Positions 17,348-26,354 of a stretch of DNA of 64,000 bases are shown piece after piece; the first letter of the stretch is position 1; each line of letters opens with the position of its first letter. Under the pieces are notes generated by a model, which made no database searches, had not been told where the DNA came from, and saw nothing but the letters and a program-made list of their open reading frames with translations. The translations under genes were made by a program, and so were the position numbers. Source of the stretch: Candidatus Gastranaerophilales bacterium (GTDB taxonomy: Bacteria > Cyanobacteriota > Vampirovibrionia > Gastranaerophilales > Gastranaerophilaceae); contig CALUWM010000005.1 in assembly GCA_944324485.1 (NCBI GenBank), forward strand, positions 1 through 64,000, written 5' to 3'.

Positions 17348-18987
17348 TGAAACGTTTAAAAATAATTGAGCAAATAATAATAGTTCTTGTTGTTGCGGTT
17401 TTAATACCATTTGTAACTATTGGTATTATTATATCAAATATTTCTCAACAGTCAGTGAGAAATGAACTTGCTAATAATACATCTCTTATTGCTCAGTTTA
17501 TCGGTGAAGCAACGGAAAATTATGTTCTTTTATCTCAATCTCAATTGGATCAGATAGCTTCAGGATTTAGTTATATTCCAAATACAATGGCTAAAATTCA
17601 ATATTTTGATGATATTGAATCAAAGACAATGCTTTTTAAAGAATTGGATATTATTGAAAAAAATAAAATCCCAAAAGATAAATATGATGTAAAAAATGGC
17701 AGATTAACACTGGTTTCTCCAATTGATGCCGATAAAAATTATTATCTGGCTGCACAGGTGAATATAAATATTATTGATAAATTATTGAGTAAGGAAAATA
17801 TTGAAGGTAGAAATATTTATATATTTGATTACTTTCAAAAAAAACTTATCGCAACAAATGTGGATACTACAAATACATATGATGTTGTTTCGGATTTAAA
17901 TTTAAAGCAGGATTCAAAAAAAGGTCTTTTTGGAAAGAAAAAAAATACTCCAAAAGCATATTATAAAATGAAAAATCCTCAATGGCTTGTTGTTGTTGAT
18001 ACTACTAAAAATGTTACTGCAAAAACAATTATAAAAGCAAGATATAGAATTATTCTATCTCTTTGTATTGCTGCATTTTCAATAATTTTTATTGTTGGTC
18101 TTTATACTTATTATTTATATATTAATATTAGGCAATTATTTAAAGGAATTACTGCTGTTTCAAAAGGTAATTATGATAAAAAAATTCACCTTATTAAAAG
18201 AGCGTTTACTCCTCATGAGATTGTTTTTCTTGCAAAAGAATTTAATTATATGGCAAATAAAATTAATGTTTCTTATAAAGATTTAAGAGAAAAAAATAAA
18301 GAGCTTGAAAGATTAAATGAATTTAGGGAGAATCTTGTAAATGCAACAAGCCATGAATTTAGAACTCCTTTGACAAGTATTATTGGTTATACCTCAAGAC
18401 TTTTAAGACAAGATATAGTTCTTGATGATGAAACTAAAGTTAAATCATTGCAGATTATTAAACAACAAGCACAGAGATTATCTAATATGGTTGAGGATTT
18501 GCTTGTTATACCGGAATTAGAAAGTTATAGTTTAAAATTTAATATTCAAGAAGTTGATTTAGCGGATTCAATTAATCGTGCTATCGAATATTTAAATTCG
18601 AGCGAGGTTGAATTTGTTTCAGATATTGCTCCTGATTTAAAAAATGTTTGGGCGGATGACTATCGACTTGAACAGATTATTATAAATCTTTTAGATAATG
18701 CAGTTAAATATACAAAAGATAATGCACCTATTGAAGTTTTTGCAAAAAATGTAGACGGTGTTCCTGTTTTAACAATTAAGAATAAGTGTGAAAAAATATC
18801 TGAAGAAATTAAGCAGAAGTTATTTGAAAAATTTATTAGAGCTGATTCTAAATTAACTAGAACAACAAGAGGTACGGGTCTTGGTTTGTATATAGTTAAG
18901 GGGCTAGCAGAAGCTTTAAAGATTGAAATTTCGCTCGATTGCGATGAAGATTTTATTATAACTTTGAAATTTAGCGATTATGTATAA
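17347..18987 (+). CDS. Sensor histidine kinase with extracytoplasmic domain
   Basis: A 546-residue kinase paired with the preceding regulator. A membrane helix at about 8-32 and another at about 228-252 flank an extracytoplasmic sensor of some 195 residues, probably Cache-like. HAMP and a coiled coil follow, then the phosphoacceptor in ATSHEFRTPLTS. The ATPase domain has NLLDNAVKYT (N box) and GTGLGLYIVK (G2). The expected G1 motif DxGxG is replaced by IKNKCEKI, which is unusual. Its end overlaps tadA by eight bases. Confidence 0.88.
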   Translation: MKRLKIIEQIIIVLVVAVLIPFVTIGIIISNISQQSVRNELANNTSLIAQFIGEATENYVLLSQSQLDQIASGFSYIPNTMAKIQYFDDIESKTMLFKELDIIEKNKIPKDKYDVKNGRLTLVSPIDADKNYYLAAQVNINIIDKLLSKENIEGRNIYIFDYFQKKLIATNVDTTNTYDVVSDLNLKQDSKKGLFGKKKNTPKAYYKMKNPQWLVVVDTTKNVTAKTIIKARYRIILSLCIAAFSIIFIVGLYTYYLYINIRQLFKGITAVSKGNYDKKIHLIKRAFTPHEIVFLAKEFNYMANKINVSYKDLREKNKELERLNEFRENLVNATSHEFRTPLTSIIGYTSRLLRQDIVLDDETKVKSLQIIKQQAQRLSNMVEDLLVIPELESYSLKFNIQEVDLADSINRAIEYLNSSEVEFVSDIAPDLKNVWADDYRLEQIIINLLDNAVKYTKDNAPIEVFAKNVDGVPVLTIKNKCEKISEEIKQKLFEKFIRADSKLTRTTRGTGLGLYIVKGLAEALKIEISLDCDEDFIITLKFSDYV

Positions 18988-19423
18988 ACCGGAAATAATG
19001 AAATTAGCCTTAAATAATGCCCTAAAAGTTGCTGAGGATATTCCTGTTTGTGCGCTTGTTGTTCTCGGTGATGATATTATTTCGCTACAAGTCAATAGAA
19101 AAGAAAGAGATAATCAAGTAACTTCACATGCTGAGATTTTGGCTTTAAGTGAGGCAAATAAAAAGTTAAATAGTTGGCGTTTAAACAATTGTGATATGTA
19201 TGTTACTTTAGAACCTTGTCCTATGTGTGCGTGGGCTATTATAAATGCAAGAATTTCAAATTTATATTTCGCTTCTTATGATTTAAAATACGGTGCCTTT
19301 GGAGGTGCTTTTAATATAAACCAGTATTCTGATTTTAAGGTCAACGTGTCTGGCGGTTTAATGGAAAAAGAGGGCGATGAGCTCTTAAAAAAATATTTTA
19401 GCAATATGAGGAAGACAAAGTGA
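18980..19423 (+). CDS. tadA: tRNA-specific adenosine deaminase
   Basis: A 147-residue cytidine-deaminase-fold enzyme. It has the zinc and catalytic motifs HAEILAL and PCPMCAWA, and the family spacing between them. TadA converts A34 to inosine in tRNA-Arg(ACG). Other nucleoside deaminases share these motifs, but length and the DIPVCALVV start fit TadA best; most TadA proteins have Gly where this has Cys in that motif. It sits in the kinase operon with short overlaps at both ends. Confidence 0.83.
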   Translation: MYKPEIMKLALNNALKVAEDIPVCALVVLGDDIISLQVNRKERDNQVTSHAEILALSEANKKLNSWRLNNCDMYVTLEPCPMCAWAIINARISNLYFASYDLKYGAFGGAFNINQYSDFKVNVSGGLMEKEGDELLKKYFSNMRKTK

Positions 19424-20145
19424 AAGAGTTTTTGGATAATTTAGTTGAAAAATATGAAAAAAAAGATTTTATAAAAAATGACCCAATTCAATTTCCTCAT
19501 AATTATTCTTCAAAAGAAGATATTGAAATTTCAGGTTTTATATCTTCTCTCTTTGCTTTTGGAAAGAGAGAGCTTTTTATCAAAAAATTGAATGAAATTT
19601 TTAATTTGGCTGATTGTCCTTTTGAACTTATTATAGATTATAAAAAATATAATCTTGAAAATTTTGTTTATCGATTTATAAAAAGCGTTGATTTAATAGA
19701 ATTGCTTAGTCTTTTAAATAAGTTATATGTTGTTGATAAATCAAGTTTGGCCGAACTTTTTTATGAGAAAAATAATAGATTCAAAAGAGTTGTTGATTAT
19801 TTTTATAAAAATTCAAACTGCCCTAATAATAGCGGCTTTTGTTTTTTGTTTGCAAAGCCTGAAAACAAATCCGCTCTAAAAAGAATAAATATGTTTTTAA
19901 GGTGGATGGTAAGAGATGGTGAAGTTGATCTTGGTGTTTGGGATTTTATTTCTAAAAGTGAACTTATTATCCCTTTAGATACCCATGTTGCGAGACTTTC
20001 TAGAAAGTTTAATCTTCTAAAAAGGGCTTCAAATGATTATAAGGCAGCTTTGGAGCTTACTGAGAAATTAAAGGAGTTTGATGAATATGACCCTGTTAAG
20101 TACGATTTTGCTTTGTTTGGACTTGGAGTAAATGAGAATAGTTAA
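19420..20145 (+). CDS. TIGR02757 (DUF2400) family protein
   Basis: A 241-residue protein that matches the uncharacterised TIGR02757 family. Features are GFISSLFAFGKRELFIKKL near residue 45, a central RINMFLRWMVRDGEVDLGVW and IPLDTHVARLSRKF, which resembles a helix-hairpin-helix DNA-glycosylase fold. The start is a GTG overlapping the tadA stop, with GAGGAAG upstream. A role in nucleic acid metabolism is plausible from fold resemblance and position but unproven. Confidence 0.8.
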   Translation: MKEFLDNLVEKYEKKDFIKNDPIQFPHNYSSKEDIEISGFISSLFAFGKRELFIKKLNEIFNLADCPFELIIDYKKYNLENFVYRFIKSVDLIELLSLLNKLYVVDKSSLAELFYEKNNRFKRVVDYFYKNSNCPNNSGFCFLFAKPENKSALKRINMFLRWMVRDGEVDLGVWDFISKSELIIPLDTHVARLSRKFNLLKRASNDYKAALELTEKLKEFDEYDPVKYDFALFGLGVNENS

Positions 20146-20504
20146 TTGATTTCAATGTTTTCAATAAAATTAAATTCAGGTTCTTTGGTTTTGTTTAAAA
20201 GTATTCCAATTGCATCAATTTGAAATTTTTTGTAATGTTTTTTGGATTTTTGAATGTAAAATTTTGCACACATGCAGATTGAATTAAGTTTTGTTTGGTT
20301 AATTGCTTCTATTGGCGTTCCAAAAAAAATTGAATTTCTTGTTTTTACTTCCACAAAGTGTAAAATGTTGTTTTTTTGAGCAATAATATCAATTTCCGCC
20401 ATTTTAGAATAGCGATAATTTGTTTCTAAAATTTCAAAACCTTTTTTTATTAAGAAATTTTTTGCTAGTTCTTCGCCGTATTTACCTATTTGTTTATTTG
20501 TCAT
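20142..20504 (-). CDS. YraN / UPF0102 endonuclease-like protein
   Basis: A 120-residue member of UPF0102. The restriction-endonuclease-like core is visible: GEELAKNFL, then AEIDIIAQ and FVEVKTRNS, giving the D-ExK type metal site. Biochemical function is unsettled in most bacteria. It ends overlapping the TIGR02757 gene tail to tail by four bases. On the minus strand TACAAT ends six bases before its ATG, so it is another leaderless-layout gene, divergent from gatA. Confidence 0.85.
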   Translation of the reverse strand: MTNKQIGKYGEELAKNFLIKKGFEILETNYRYSKMAEIDIIAQKNNILHFVEVKTRNSIFFGTPIEAINQTKLNSICMCAKFYIQKSKKHYKKFQIDAIGILLNKTKEPEFNFIENIEIN

Positions 20505-20510
20505 AAAATA

Positions 20511-20516
20511 ATTGTA
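20511..20516 (-). promoter_or_regulatory. -10 element of the yraN gene, leaderless layout
   Basis: TACAAT on the minus strand ends six bases before the ATG (TATTTT between). It overlaps a possible plus-strand -10 (TAAGAT) for gatA. Confidence 0.45.
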
Positions 20517-20544
20517 AGATAAATTTTATATGGAGTAAACATTA

Positions 20545-22005
20545 ATGGAATTATTGAAAAAAACTGCAAAAGAACAGCATGAAGCTTTATTAAATAAGGA
20601 AATAAGTGCAGTTGAGCTGACTCAAGCATCAATAGATAGAATAGAAAAATTAGATAAAACTCTTGGTGCTTTTAATTCATTGACTTTTGAAAGTGCGCTC
20701 GATGTTGCTAGGAAAGTAGATGAAAAAATTGCAAAAAATGAAGAAATCCCTCCGCTTGCAGGAATTCCAACTGCTCTAAAAGACAATATGAATGCAATTG
20801 GCACAAAAACTACTTGCTCATCAAAAATTTTAGAAAATTTTGTTTCTCCTTACGATGCTACAATTACTGTAAAATTAAAAGAAAACCTTGTTCCTATTAT
20901 GGGAAAAGCAAATTTGGATGAATTTGCAATGGGTTCAAGTAATGAAAATTCAGCTTTTAATATTGTAAGAAATCCATATAATTTAAATAAAGTCCCAGGC
21001 GGTTCTTCAGGTGGTTCAGCAGCTAGCGTTGCAGCTTCTGAAGTAACTTTGTCTTTGGGTTCTGATACCGGTGGATCCATTCGTCTTCCTGCTTCATTCT
21101 GCGGAATTACCGGTTTTAAACCTACGTATGGAAGAGTATCCAGATATGGCTTAATTGCTTTTGCTTCTTCTTTGGATCAAATCGGTCCTTTTGGACGTTC
21201 TATTGAAGATGTTACATATTTATATGAAGCTATTGCAGGATATGATTCTAAAGATTCTACTTCTTTGAAACTTGAAGTAGGCAACATCTCTGCTAACTTA
21301 AAGAAAGATATTAAAGGTTTAAAAGTTGGCGTTATAAAAGAATTAATGTCAGATGGCGTAAATGACGATGTTAAAATTGCCGTTGAAAATGCGATAAAAA
21401 CATATGAAAAATTAGGTGCTGAAATTAAAGAAATTTCACTACCTCTTTTAAAACATTCAATCGGTGTTTATTATATAGTGGCTACGGCAGAAGCAAGTTC
21501 TAACCTTGCCCGTTTCGATGGTGTTAAATATGGTTTCCGTGCTCAAAATTGCGAGAACTTGCTTGATATGTATTGCAAAACAAGGGCTCAAGGTTTTGGA
21601 CCTGAGGTTAAAAGAAGAATTATGCTTGGCACTTATGCTCTTTCAAGTGGTTACTATGATGCTTACTATAAAAAAGCTCAACAGTTAAGAAGATTAATAG
21701 CAAATGATTTTGAAAAGGCATTCAAGGAAGTGGATATTTTGGTTTCACCAACTTGTCCGACTACTGCTTTTGATTTGAATTCTAAAGCAAATAATCCGTT
21801 GGAGATGTATTTGACCGATATAGCTACAATTTCATCCAACCTTGTTGGTTCGCCTGCTTTATCTATGCCTGTTGGCTTTGATAAAGATAATATGCCAATC
21901 GGTTTACAGGTTATAGGTAAAAAACTTGATGAATCTACTCTCTTGCAGTCTGCATACGCATTAGAACAAGAGCTTGGAGTTTATAATTCAAGGCCTAATA
22001 TTTAA
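20545..22005 (+). CDS. gatA: Aspartyl/glutamyl-tRNA amidotransferase subunit A
   Basis: The amidase subunit of GatCAB, which converts misacylated Glu-tRNA(Gln) and Asp-tRNA(Asn) to the amide forms. The Ser-cisSer-Lys triad is visible: K79 in TALKDNM, the cis-Ser in GGSSGGSAA (about 155) and S178 in DTGGSIRLPA. FKPTYGRVSRYGL follows. Length 486 is normal. GatB and GatC are not adjacent. GGAG ten bases upstream serves as ribosome site, and a strong terminator follows. Confidence 0.96.
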   Translation: MELLKKTAKEQHEALLNKEISAVELTQASIDRIEKLDKTLGAFNSLTFESALDVARKVDEKIAKNEEIPPLAGIPTALKDNMNAIGTKTTCSSKILENFVSPYDATITVKLKENLVPIMGKANLDEFAMGSSNENSAFNIVRNPYNLNKVPGGSSGGSAASVAASEVTLSLGSDTGGSIRLPASFCGITGFKPTYGRVSRYGLIAFASSLDQIGPFGRSIEDVTYLYEAIAGYDSKDSTSLKLEVGNISANLKKDIKGLKVGVIKELMSDGVNDDVKIAVENAIKTYEKLGAEIKEISLPLLKHSIGVYYIVATAEASSNLARFDGVKYGFRAQNCENLLDMYCKTRAQGFGPEVKRRIMLGTYALSSGYYDAYYKKAQQLRRLIANDFEKAFKEVDILVSPTCPTTAFDLNSKANNPLEMYLTDIATISSNLVGSPALSMPVGFDKDNMPIGLQVIGKKLDESTLLQSAYALEQELGVYNSRPNI

Positions 22006-22021
22006 TAAAAAATATAAATTA

Positions 22022-22050
22022 AAATTGCCTAAGAATTAGGCAATTTTTTT
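22022..22050 (+). terminator. Rho-independent terminator after gatA
   Basis: A perfect 11-bp stem (22022-22032 with 22036-22046), three-base loop, followed by a T run. Confidence 0.9.
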
Positions 22051-22090
22051 TGCTAATTTTTTTTTATTAATATATCAGGGGGAATAATTT

Positions 22091-23020
22091 ATGATACACA
22101 CAACTAACGTGCGAGTTATTGAAATTCGCAACTTTTTCAAAAAAGTAAGAAAATTAATTAATTTATCAATTATCTTGACAGCTTTTTTGTCATTCGCTTA
22201 TTTGGTTTATTGGACTGCTGTAATGTCTGATGATATGGTATTAGATTATACGGCAAAATATTTTAGTCCGTTTGCAAATTTATTTTTTCACAATGATTCT
22301 TCTGTTGAAATATATCGTTCAACTGCTATTATATTAGCAATTTTAATTGTACCATTTAGTTTTATGTATTGGGTAGCAGATAAAATTGAAGAAAAATTAA
22401 TTCAACGAGAAAATAAAATTGATGAAATTCTTGAAGCAAACAGAATAAAACAAGCAAAAATTGATAATTTAATGCAATATGATGTTATAAACAGTTATTC
22501 AATTTGTCTTTCTTTGGATTATGAATCTGAAAAAATAATAACAGATGAAACAAAAATTGCTTTGAACAATATTGTTTTTCAAAAAATTAAAAAAGTTTTA
22601 AATGTTGCATTTCCTAACTTGAAGGTAAATTATGGAAGCGCATTAATAGTTAGTTCATTTGATTTTAACAAGTATGATCAAATATATTCAACTATTTTAA
22701 GAGCTTTAGCCAAGGTGAAAAATGTTGTTGAAAGTAAGTATGAATTAAAAATAATTCCAAATACATTTTCGGATGCTTATATAAATAATAAAACAATAAG
22801 TCAAATTGAACGTTCAAATAATGAAATTAAAAAACTTAATTTTAAAAATAGAGCTTTATCTTCAGCTGTCTTTTTAAAGAAATATAAATATTTAAAACAT
22901 GAAAAATACGCAGGTATTCCAATTGGAGAATATGCTCTATTTAATGATAATTCAACAAGTACATATGAGCTTAACGTTGTTTATAAGAATTTATCACAAA
23001 CATTGGCAAGTATTTCTTAA
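22091..23020 (+). CDS. Unknown two-helix membrane protein with cytoplasmic domain
   Basis: A 309-residue protein I do not recognise. Two membrane helices (about 22-46 and 76-96) enclose a short extracytoplasmic loop. A coiled coil (100-125) and a soluble domain of about 180 residues follow. That domain has a strand ICLSLDYES, a helix ending in KKVLNVAFP, and NYGSALIVSSF. It ends in GIPIGEYALF and STYELNVVY, which loosely recalls degenerate class III nucleotide cyclases, but the metal-binding aspartates and substrate residues are not evident. An unusually strong ribosome site (AGGGGGA) precedes the ATG. It forms a single-gene unit between two terminators. Confidence 0.6.
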   Translation: MIHTTNVRVIEIRNFFKKVRKLINLSIILTAFLSFAYLVYWTAVMSDDMVLDYTAKYFSPFANLFFHNDSSVEIYRSTAIILAILIVPFSFMYWVADKIEEKLIQRENKIDEILEANRIKQAKIDNLMQYDVINSYSICLSLDYESEKIITDETKIALNNIVFQKIKKVLNVAFPNLKVNYGSALIVSSFDFNKYDQIYSTILRALAKVKNVVESKYELKIIPNTFSDAYINNKTISQIERSNNEIKKLNFKNRALSSAVFLKKYKYLKHEKYAGIPIGEYALFNDNSTSTYELNVVYKNLSQTLASIS

Positions 23021-23036
23021 TACTTGCCTATTTTTT
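23005..23036 (+). terminator. Terminator overlapping the stop of the unknown membrane protein gene
   Basis: A perfect 10-bp stem (23005-23014 with 23019-23028) with loop TCTT, followed by a T-rich run. The stop codon of the plus-strand gene lies in the hairpin and the stop of the minus-strand small gene overlaps its end. Confidence 0.85.
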
Positions 23037-23186
23037 ATCATTTGCAATGTATGCAGTCAGCTTTTGAGCTATTTCTTTGCACTTCTCGCTGTCTAAAAGC
23101 GTCATTCGCATATCTTGTATCTTTTTATCCAGAATATTTTTCTTTTCCGGAATATTATTTTGATTTATGTTTATTGGTTTATCCAT
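23028..23186 (-). CDS. Small conserved-looking protein (52 residues)
   Basis: A short frame starting MDKPININ and ending IANDKK, located 35 bases after the TPR gene on the same strand. It contains a likely amphipathic helix (LLDSEKCKEIAQKLTAYIAN). There is no signal peptide or membrane helix. Codon use looks like its neighbours, and it fills the gap up to the convergent terminator exactly, which favours a real gene. No clear ribosome site is visible. Function unknown. Confidence 0.5.
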   Translation of the reverse strand: MDKPININQNNIPEKKNILDKKIQDMRMTLLDSEKCKEIAQKLTAYIANDKK

Positions 23187-23221
23187 AATGTTTATTACGG
23201 CTTTTTGATAAAAAACTTAAG

Positions 23222-24385
23222 TTATTTTTTTGATTTTGTGAAAAATTCCATAATTTTATCAATTAGTCCGCTATAATTTTCCTCTTTTTTTTCTATTATT
23301 TTACCGTATTGTTCAGCTTTTTCAAAATTTCCTTCAGAGTAGTAAAATTCTGCTAATATTTCTTTTGCTTGTTCATCATTATCTATTGCATAAACTTTTT
23401 CCCAAAATTCTATTGCAACAAATCTTTCTTTATTTTGCATATATAAATTAGCAAGTTCTATTAAAACAGTTTTATTATTTGAATTTTCTTGATAAGCATG
23501 ATTAAATTCTACGATTGCATCATCGAATTTATTTTGTAATTTATAGCAAAAACCCCAATTAAGGTGTGAATTAAATTCATCGTTTAATTCTTCATAAATA
23601 AGAGCTTTCATTTGGAAAGATAAAGCGTCAGGAGAAGCAAGTTTTATATATTCATTGATTTCTTCAAGAGCTTTTTCAAAGTTTTTTGTGTTGTATAAAT
23701 ATTGTGCTTTTAAAATGTGGTATGATTTTTTTTCAATATCATTTAGTTTATTTATATCTATTTTTTCCAAAAGTTCTTTGGCTTCATCATTTTGTTCATC
23801 TTGAAGAAGTATTTTTATTTTTAAGAATTCATCTTCCACAACTTCAAGTGCAGATTTAAAATCATTTGCTCTAAAATACAGTTGTGCGAGCATGTTTTTT
23901 AAATTGGCGTTATCTTTAAATTCTTCTAATCCTTTTCTTGCAATAGAAATAGCACTTTCAATAGCATTTTCTTTCATATATAAATCAACAAGTTCAAAGT
24001 AAGCATCAAGTTCTTTGGGACTTAATTCCATCAGTTTTATAAACTCATCGATAGCTTTTAGATTTTTGTTATCGACCTTAAACAGCCTTGCAAGTTTTCT
24101 TCTTGCATTTACATTGTCCATATCAAGCTCAAGAGCTTTTTTTGTATCGTGAATAGCATATTCCAATTTGTTTTGCGCTATGTTGACATTCGCTCTTGCA
24201 AGATAATAATTGAACTTATCTCCCTTTTCAAGATAAATATCCATAATACAAGAAAGCGCTACTTCGTCATTGGGAATTGCCTTAATAATTTCTTCATATA
24301 TATTTAAAGCATCATCTAATTTTTTATTTTCATATAGTTCTGCTGCTTTTTGATGCATTGTTTCAAGTTGGGTTAAATTTGACAT
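23222..24385 (-). CDS. TPR-repeat protein
   Basis: A 387-residue soluble protein made of about nine tetratricopeptide repeats from residue 7 onward, for example AAELYENKKLDDALNIYEEI, then repeats starting YAIHDTKKALELD, DAYFELVDLYMKE and DAIVEFNHAYQEN. There is no signal peptide. TPR scaffolds mediate complex assembly; nothing in the sequence names a partner. AAGGAT precedes the ATG with a TATGAT -10 further up. Probably co-transcribed with the 52-residue gene after it. Confidence 0.82.
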   Translation of the reverse strand: MSNLTQLETMHQKAAELYENKKLDDALNIYEEIIKAIPNDEVALSCIMDIYLEKGDKFNYYLARANVNIAQNKLEYAIHDTKKALELDMDNVNARRKLARLFKVDNKNLKAIDEFIKLMELSPKELDAYFELVDLYMKENAIESAISIARKGLEEFKDNANLKNMLAQLYFRANDFKSALEVVEDEFLKIKILLQDEQNDEAKELLEKIDINKLNDIEKKSYHILKAQYLYNTKNFEKALEEINEYIKLASPDALSFQMKALIYEELNDEFNSHLNWGFCYKLQNKFDDAIVEFNHAYQENSNNKTVLIELANLYMQNKERFVAIEFWEKVYAIDNDEQAKEILAEFYYSEGNFEKAEQYGKIIEKKEENYSGLIDKIMEFFTKSKK

Positions 24386-24419
24386 TTTAAAATCCTTTTT
24401 TCTTATATTATCATAAAAA

Positions 24420-26354
24420 TTATTCTAAAAAAATCTTATAAATAGGTAATATTGAAGTATTGATTTTTTTAATATTTTCTTTTTTGGAGTACTTTATTTT
24501 TGAATTTATACATATTTCAGGTAAATATAAAACAATTTTTTCTGTTTTAGGGTTATATTTTTTTATTTCTTTTACGTATTCTTTGATTAAATTTTTGTCT
24601 TCTCTTGTTCCTAAGTTAGATATTATCACTCTGTCTTTTGGCATTTCGGGATAATATTTTAAGTATGCGTTTGTATCAGGGATAATAAAATAAACGTTTT
24701 CATATTTATAATTTTTGTAATCTTGAATAGAATATTTAATAAGGTTGTCTATATTAGAAAATAGATTATAATTTTCGTATTTTGGCATATTGATAGAAAA
24801 TAAAAGAATAATTAGCCAAGTAAATTTTATTTTATATTTAATATTTATTAAAATTGCTGTATTTATAATTAAAAGCGGTAAAAATATACAAAAGTATCTT
24901 TCAAATAAAATCGGTTTTATTGTTAATGAAATTATATATGAGGCAATAAAAACAAACGATATTGAAATTATATTGTATATAAAAATTTTGCCTTCGAATT
25001 TATTTTTAAGGTGTTTGTTATAGATAAATATACAAAAAGCTACTGTACAAATCAAAAATAAAATATTTCCAAAATAAAAAATTACATGATTATATAAAAC
25101 TGTTAAATCGGGTTTTTCTAGCCAAGTGTTAAAATTTTTTTCAAATGAATGTAATATCATTGTGCTTTGCAGATACGGAAGGAAAGTTGAAAAGGCAAGA
25201 ATATTTAAAATTGTGAATTTAATTTTTTTATTTTTTAAAATAAAGAATCCTAAAATAAAGTTAAATAAAGCAAATAAAAGAGTGTAATAATGTGTATTTA
25301 TAAGTAAAATTGTAAAAAGAACATATAAAGCACAGTTTTTATAGCTAAAATCTTTTTTAATGTTTAGCAGGCTATATCCTCCCCATAAAATCAGGCTCAT
25401 TGATAATATGTAACTTCTGATTTCATTTGATTCTACTATTATAAAAATGTTTATCGCACTTAAAAAAGCTGCAACAAGTGCTGTTTTTTTGTTTATTACT
25501 TTATTTGTTATAAAATAAATGCTTCCTATTTGTATAAGCCCTAAAATTAAAGGTAAAAATCGAATTTGAATAATTGATGAGTTAAATTTTGTAAGCCAAA
25601 TATTAGATAATATAAAAAATAAAGGCGGATTTCCTGGGTCCATTATTGTTCTTTTTAAATTTAAAGTCCCATTTGAAATATTGCAAATGGTGTATAATTC
25701 ATCATTCCATAATGGTATAAAATCTATGTGTGATAATCTTAATAAAAATCCGAGAGATATTATTAAAAATATAGGTAGGATTTTTAAACTAAAATTATAG
25801 TTGAATTTATTTTTACTAAGATAGATGATAATTAAAATATAGCTAAAAATATAAAAATACCAATTATAGAATATGCTTTCTATATATATGGACATTTTTT
25901 GAAGAAGATTTTTGTGCACTATTTTAAAAGGTATTTTATAACTTGTATATTCTTCATTTTGAAATTCTATTTTTGATTTTATAGTTTCATTTATTGAATA
26001 GTATCCAAAATTTTTTTCACAAAATACTGTAATAGACTGTATATTTTTAGTTAAAGATTCATCTTTAAAAATTAATTCTATGTCATCTATTTCTCCATTA
26101 TAAAAAAGAGGGTTTGTTTGATTTAATTTATAGGTATAAATTCCTTTTTCAAGGTTCATTTTGTTGCAATTTTGATTAAAGCAAACATATAGATTTGAGA
26201 TATGACTATTGTTTTTTGTTTCTACATTGATCGATATCTTATTCAAATCATTTTGAAAATAAAATATGCTAACATAATGTCTTAATGGAAATAAGACTAA
26301 TATAAACAAAATTATTGAAATTATTATAAGATTATTTTTAAAAAAATTATTCAT
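24420..26354 (-). CDS. GT-C membrane glycosyltransferase (family 39-like), copy A
   Basis: A 644-residue polytopic protein with about 11-12 membrane helices. After an unusual N-terminal extracytoplasmic domain of about 130 residues (between helix 1 and helix 2), the GT-C core starts near 200. It carries PLWNDELYTI, the acidic pair expected for the catalytic first loop, and then MDPGNPPLFFIL. The family uses lipid-phosphate sugars (ArnT, PMT type). Donor and acceptor are unknown. It is a diverged paralogue of the gene at 27095-29143; the two flank a phosphoesterase, whose 3' end it overlaps by eight bases. Confidence 0.78.
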   Translation of the reverse strand: MNNFFKNNLIIISIILFILVLFPLRHYVSIFYFQNDLNKISINVETKNNSHISNLYVCFNQNCNKMNLEKGIYTYKLNQTNPLFYNGEIDDIELIFKDESLTKNIQSITVFCEKNFGYYSINETIKSKIEFQNEEYTSYKIPFKIVHKNLLQKMSIYIESIFYNWYFYIFSYILIIIYLSKNKFNYNFSLKILPIFLIISLGFLLRLSHIDFIPLWNDELYTICNISNGTLNLKRTIMDPGNPPLFFILSNIWLTKFNSSIIQIRFLPLILGLIQIGSIYFITNKVINKKTALVAAFLSAINIFIIVESNEIRSYILSMSLILWGGYSLLNIKKDFSYKNCALYVLFTILLINTHYYTLLFALFNFILGFFILKNKKIKFTILNILAFSTFLPYLQSTMILHSFEKNFNTWLEKPDLTVLYNHVIFYFGNILFLICTVAFCIFIYNKHLKNKFEGKIFIYNIISISFVFIASYIISLTIKPILFERYFCIFLPLLIINTAILINIKYKIKFTWLIILLFSINMPKYENYNLFSNIDNLIKYSIQDYKNYKYENVYFIIPDTNAYLKYYPEMPKDRVIISNLGTREDKNLIKEYVKEIKKYNPKTEKIVLYLPEICINSKIKYSKKENIKKINTSILPIYKIFLE

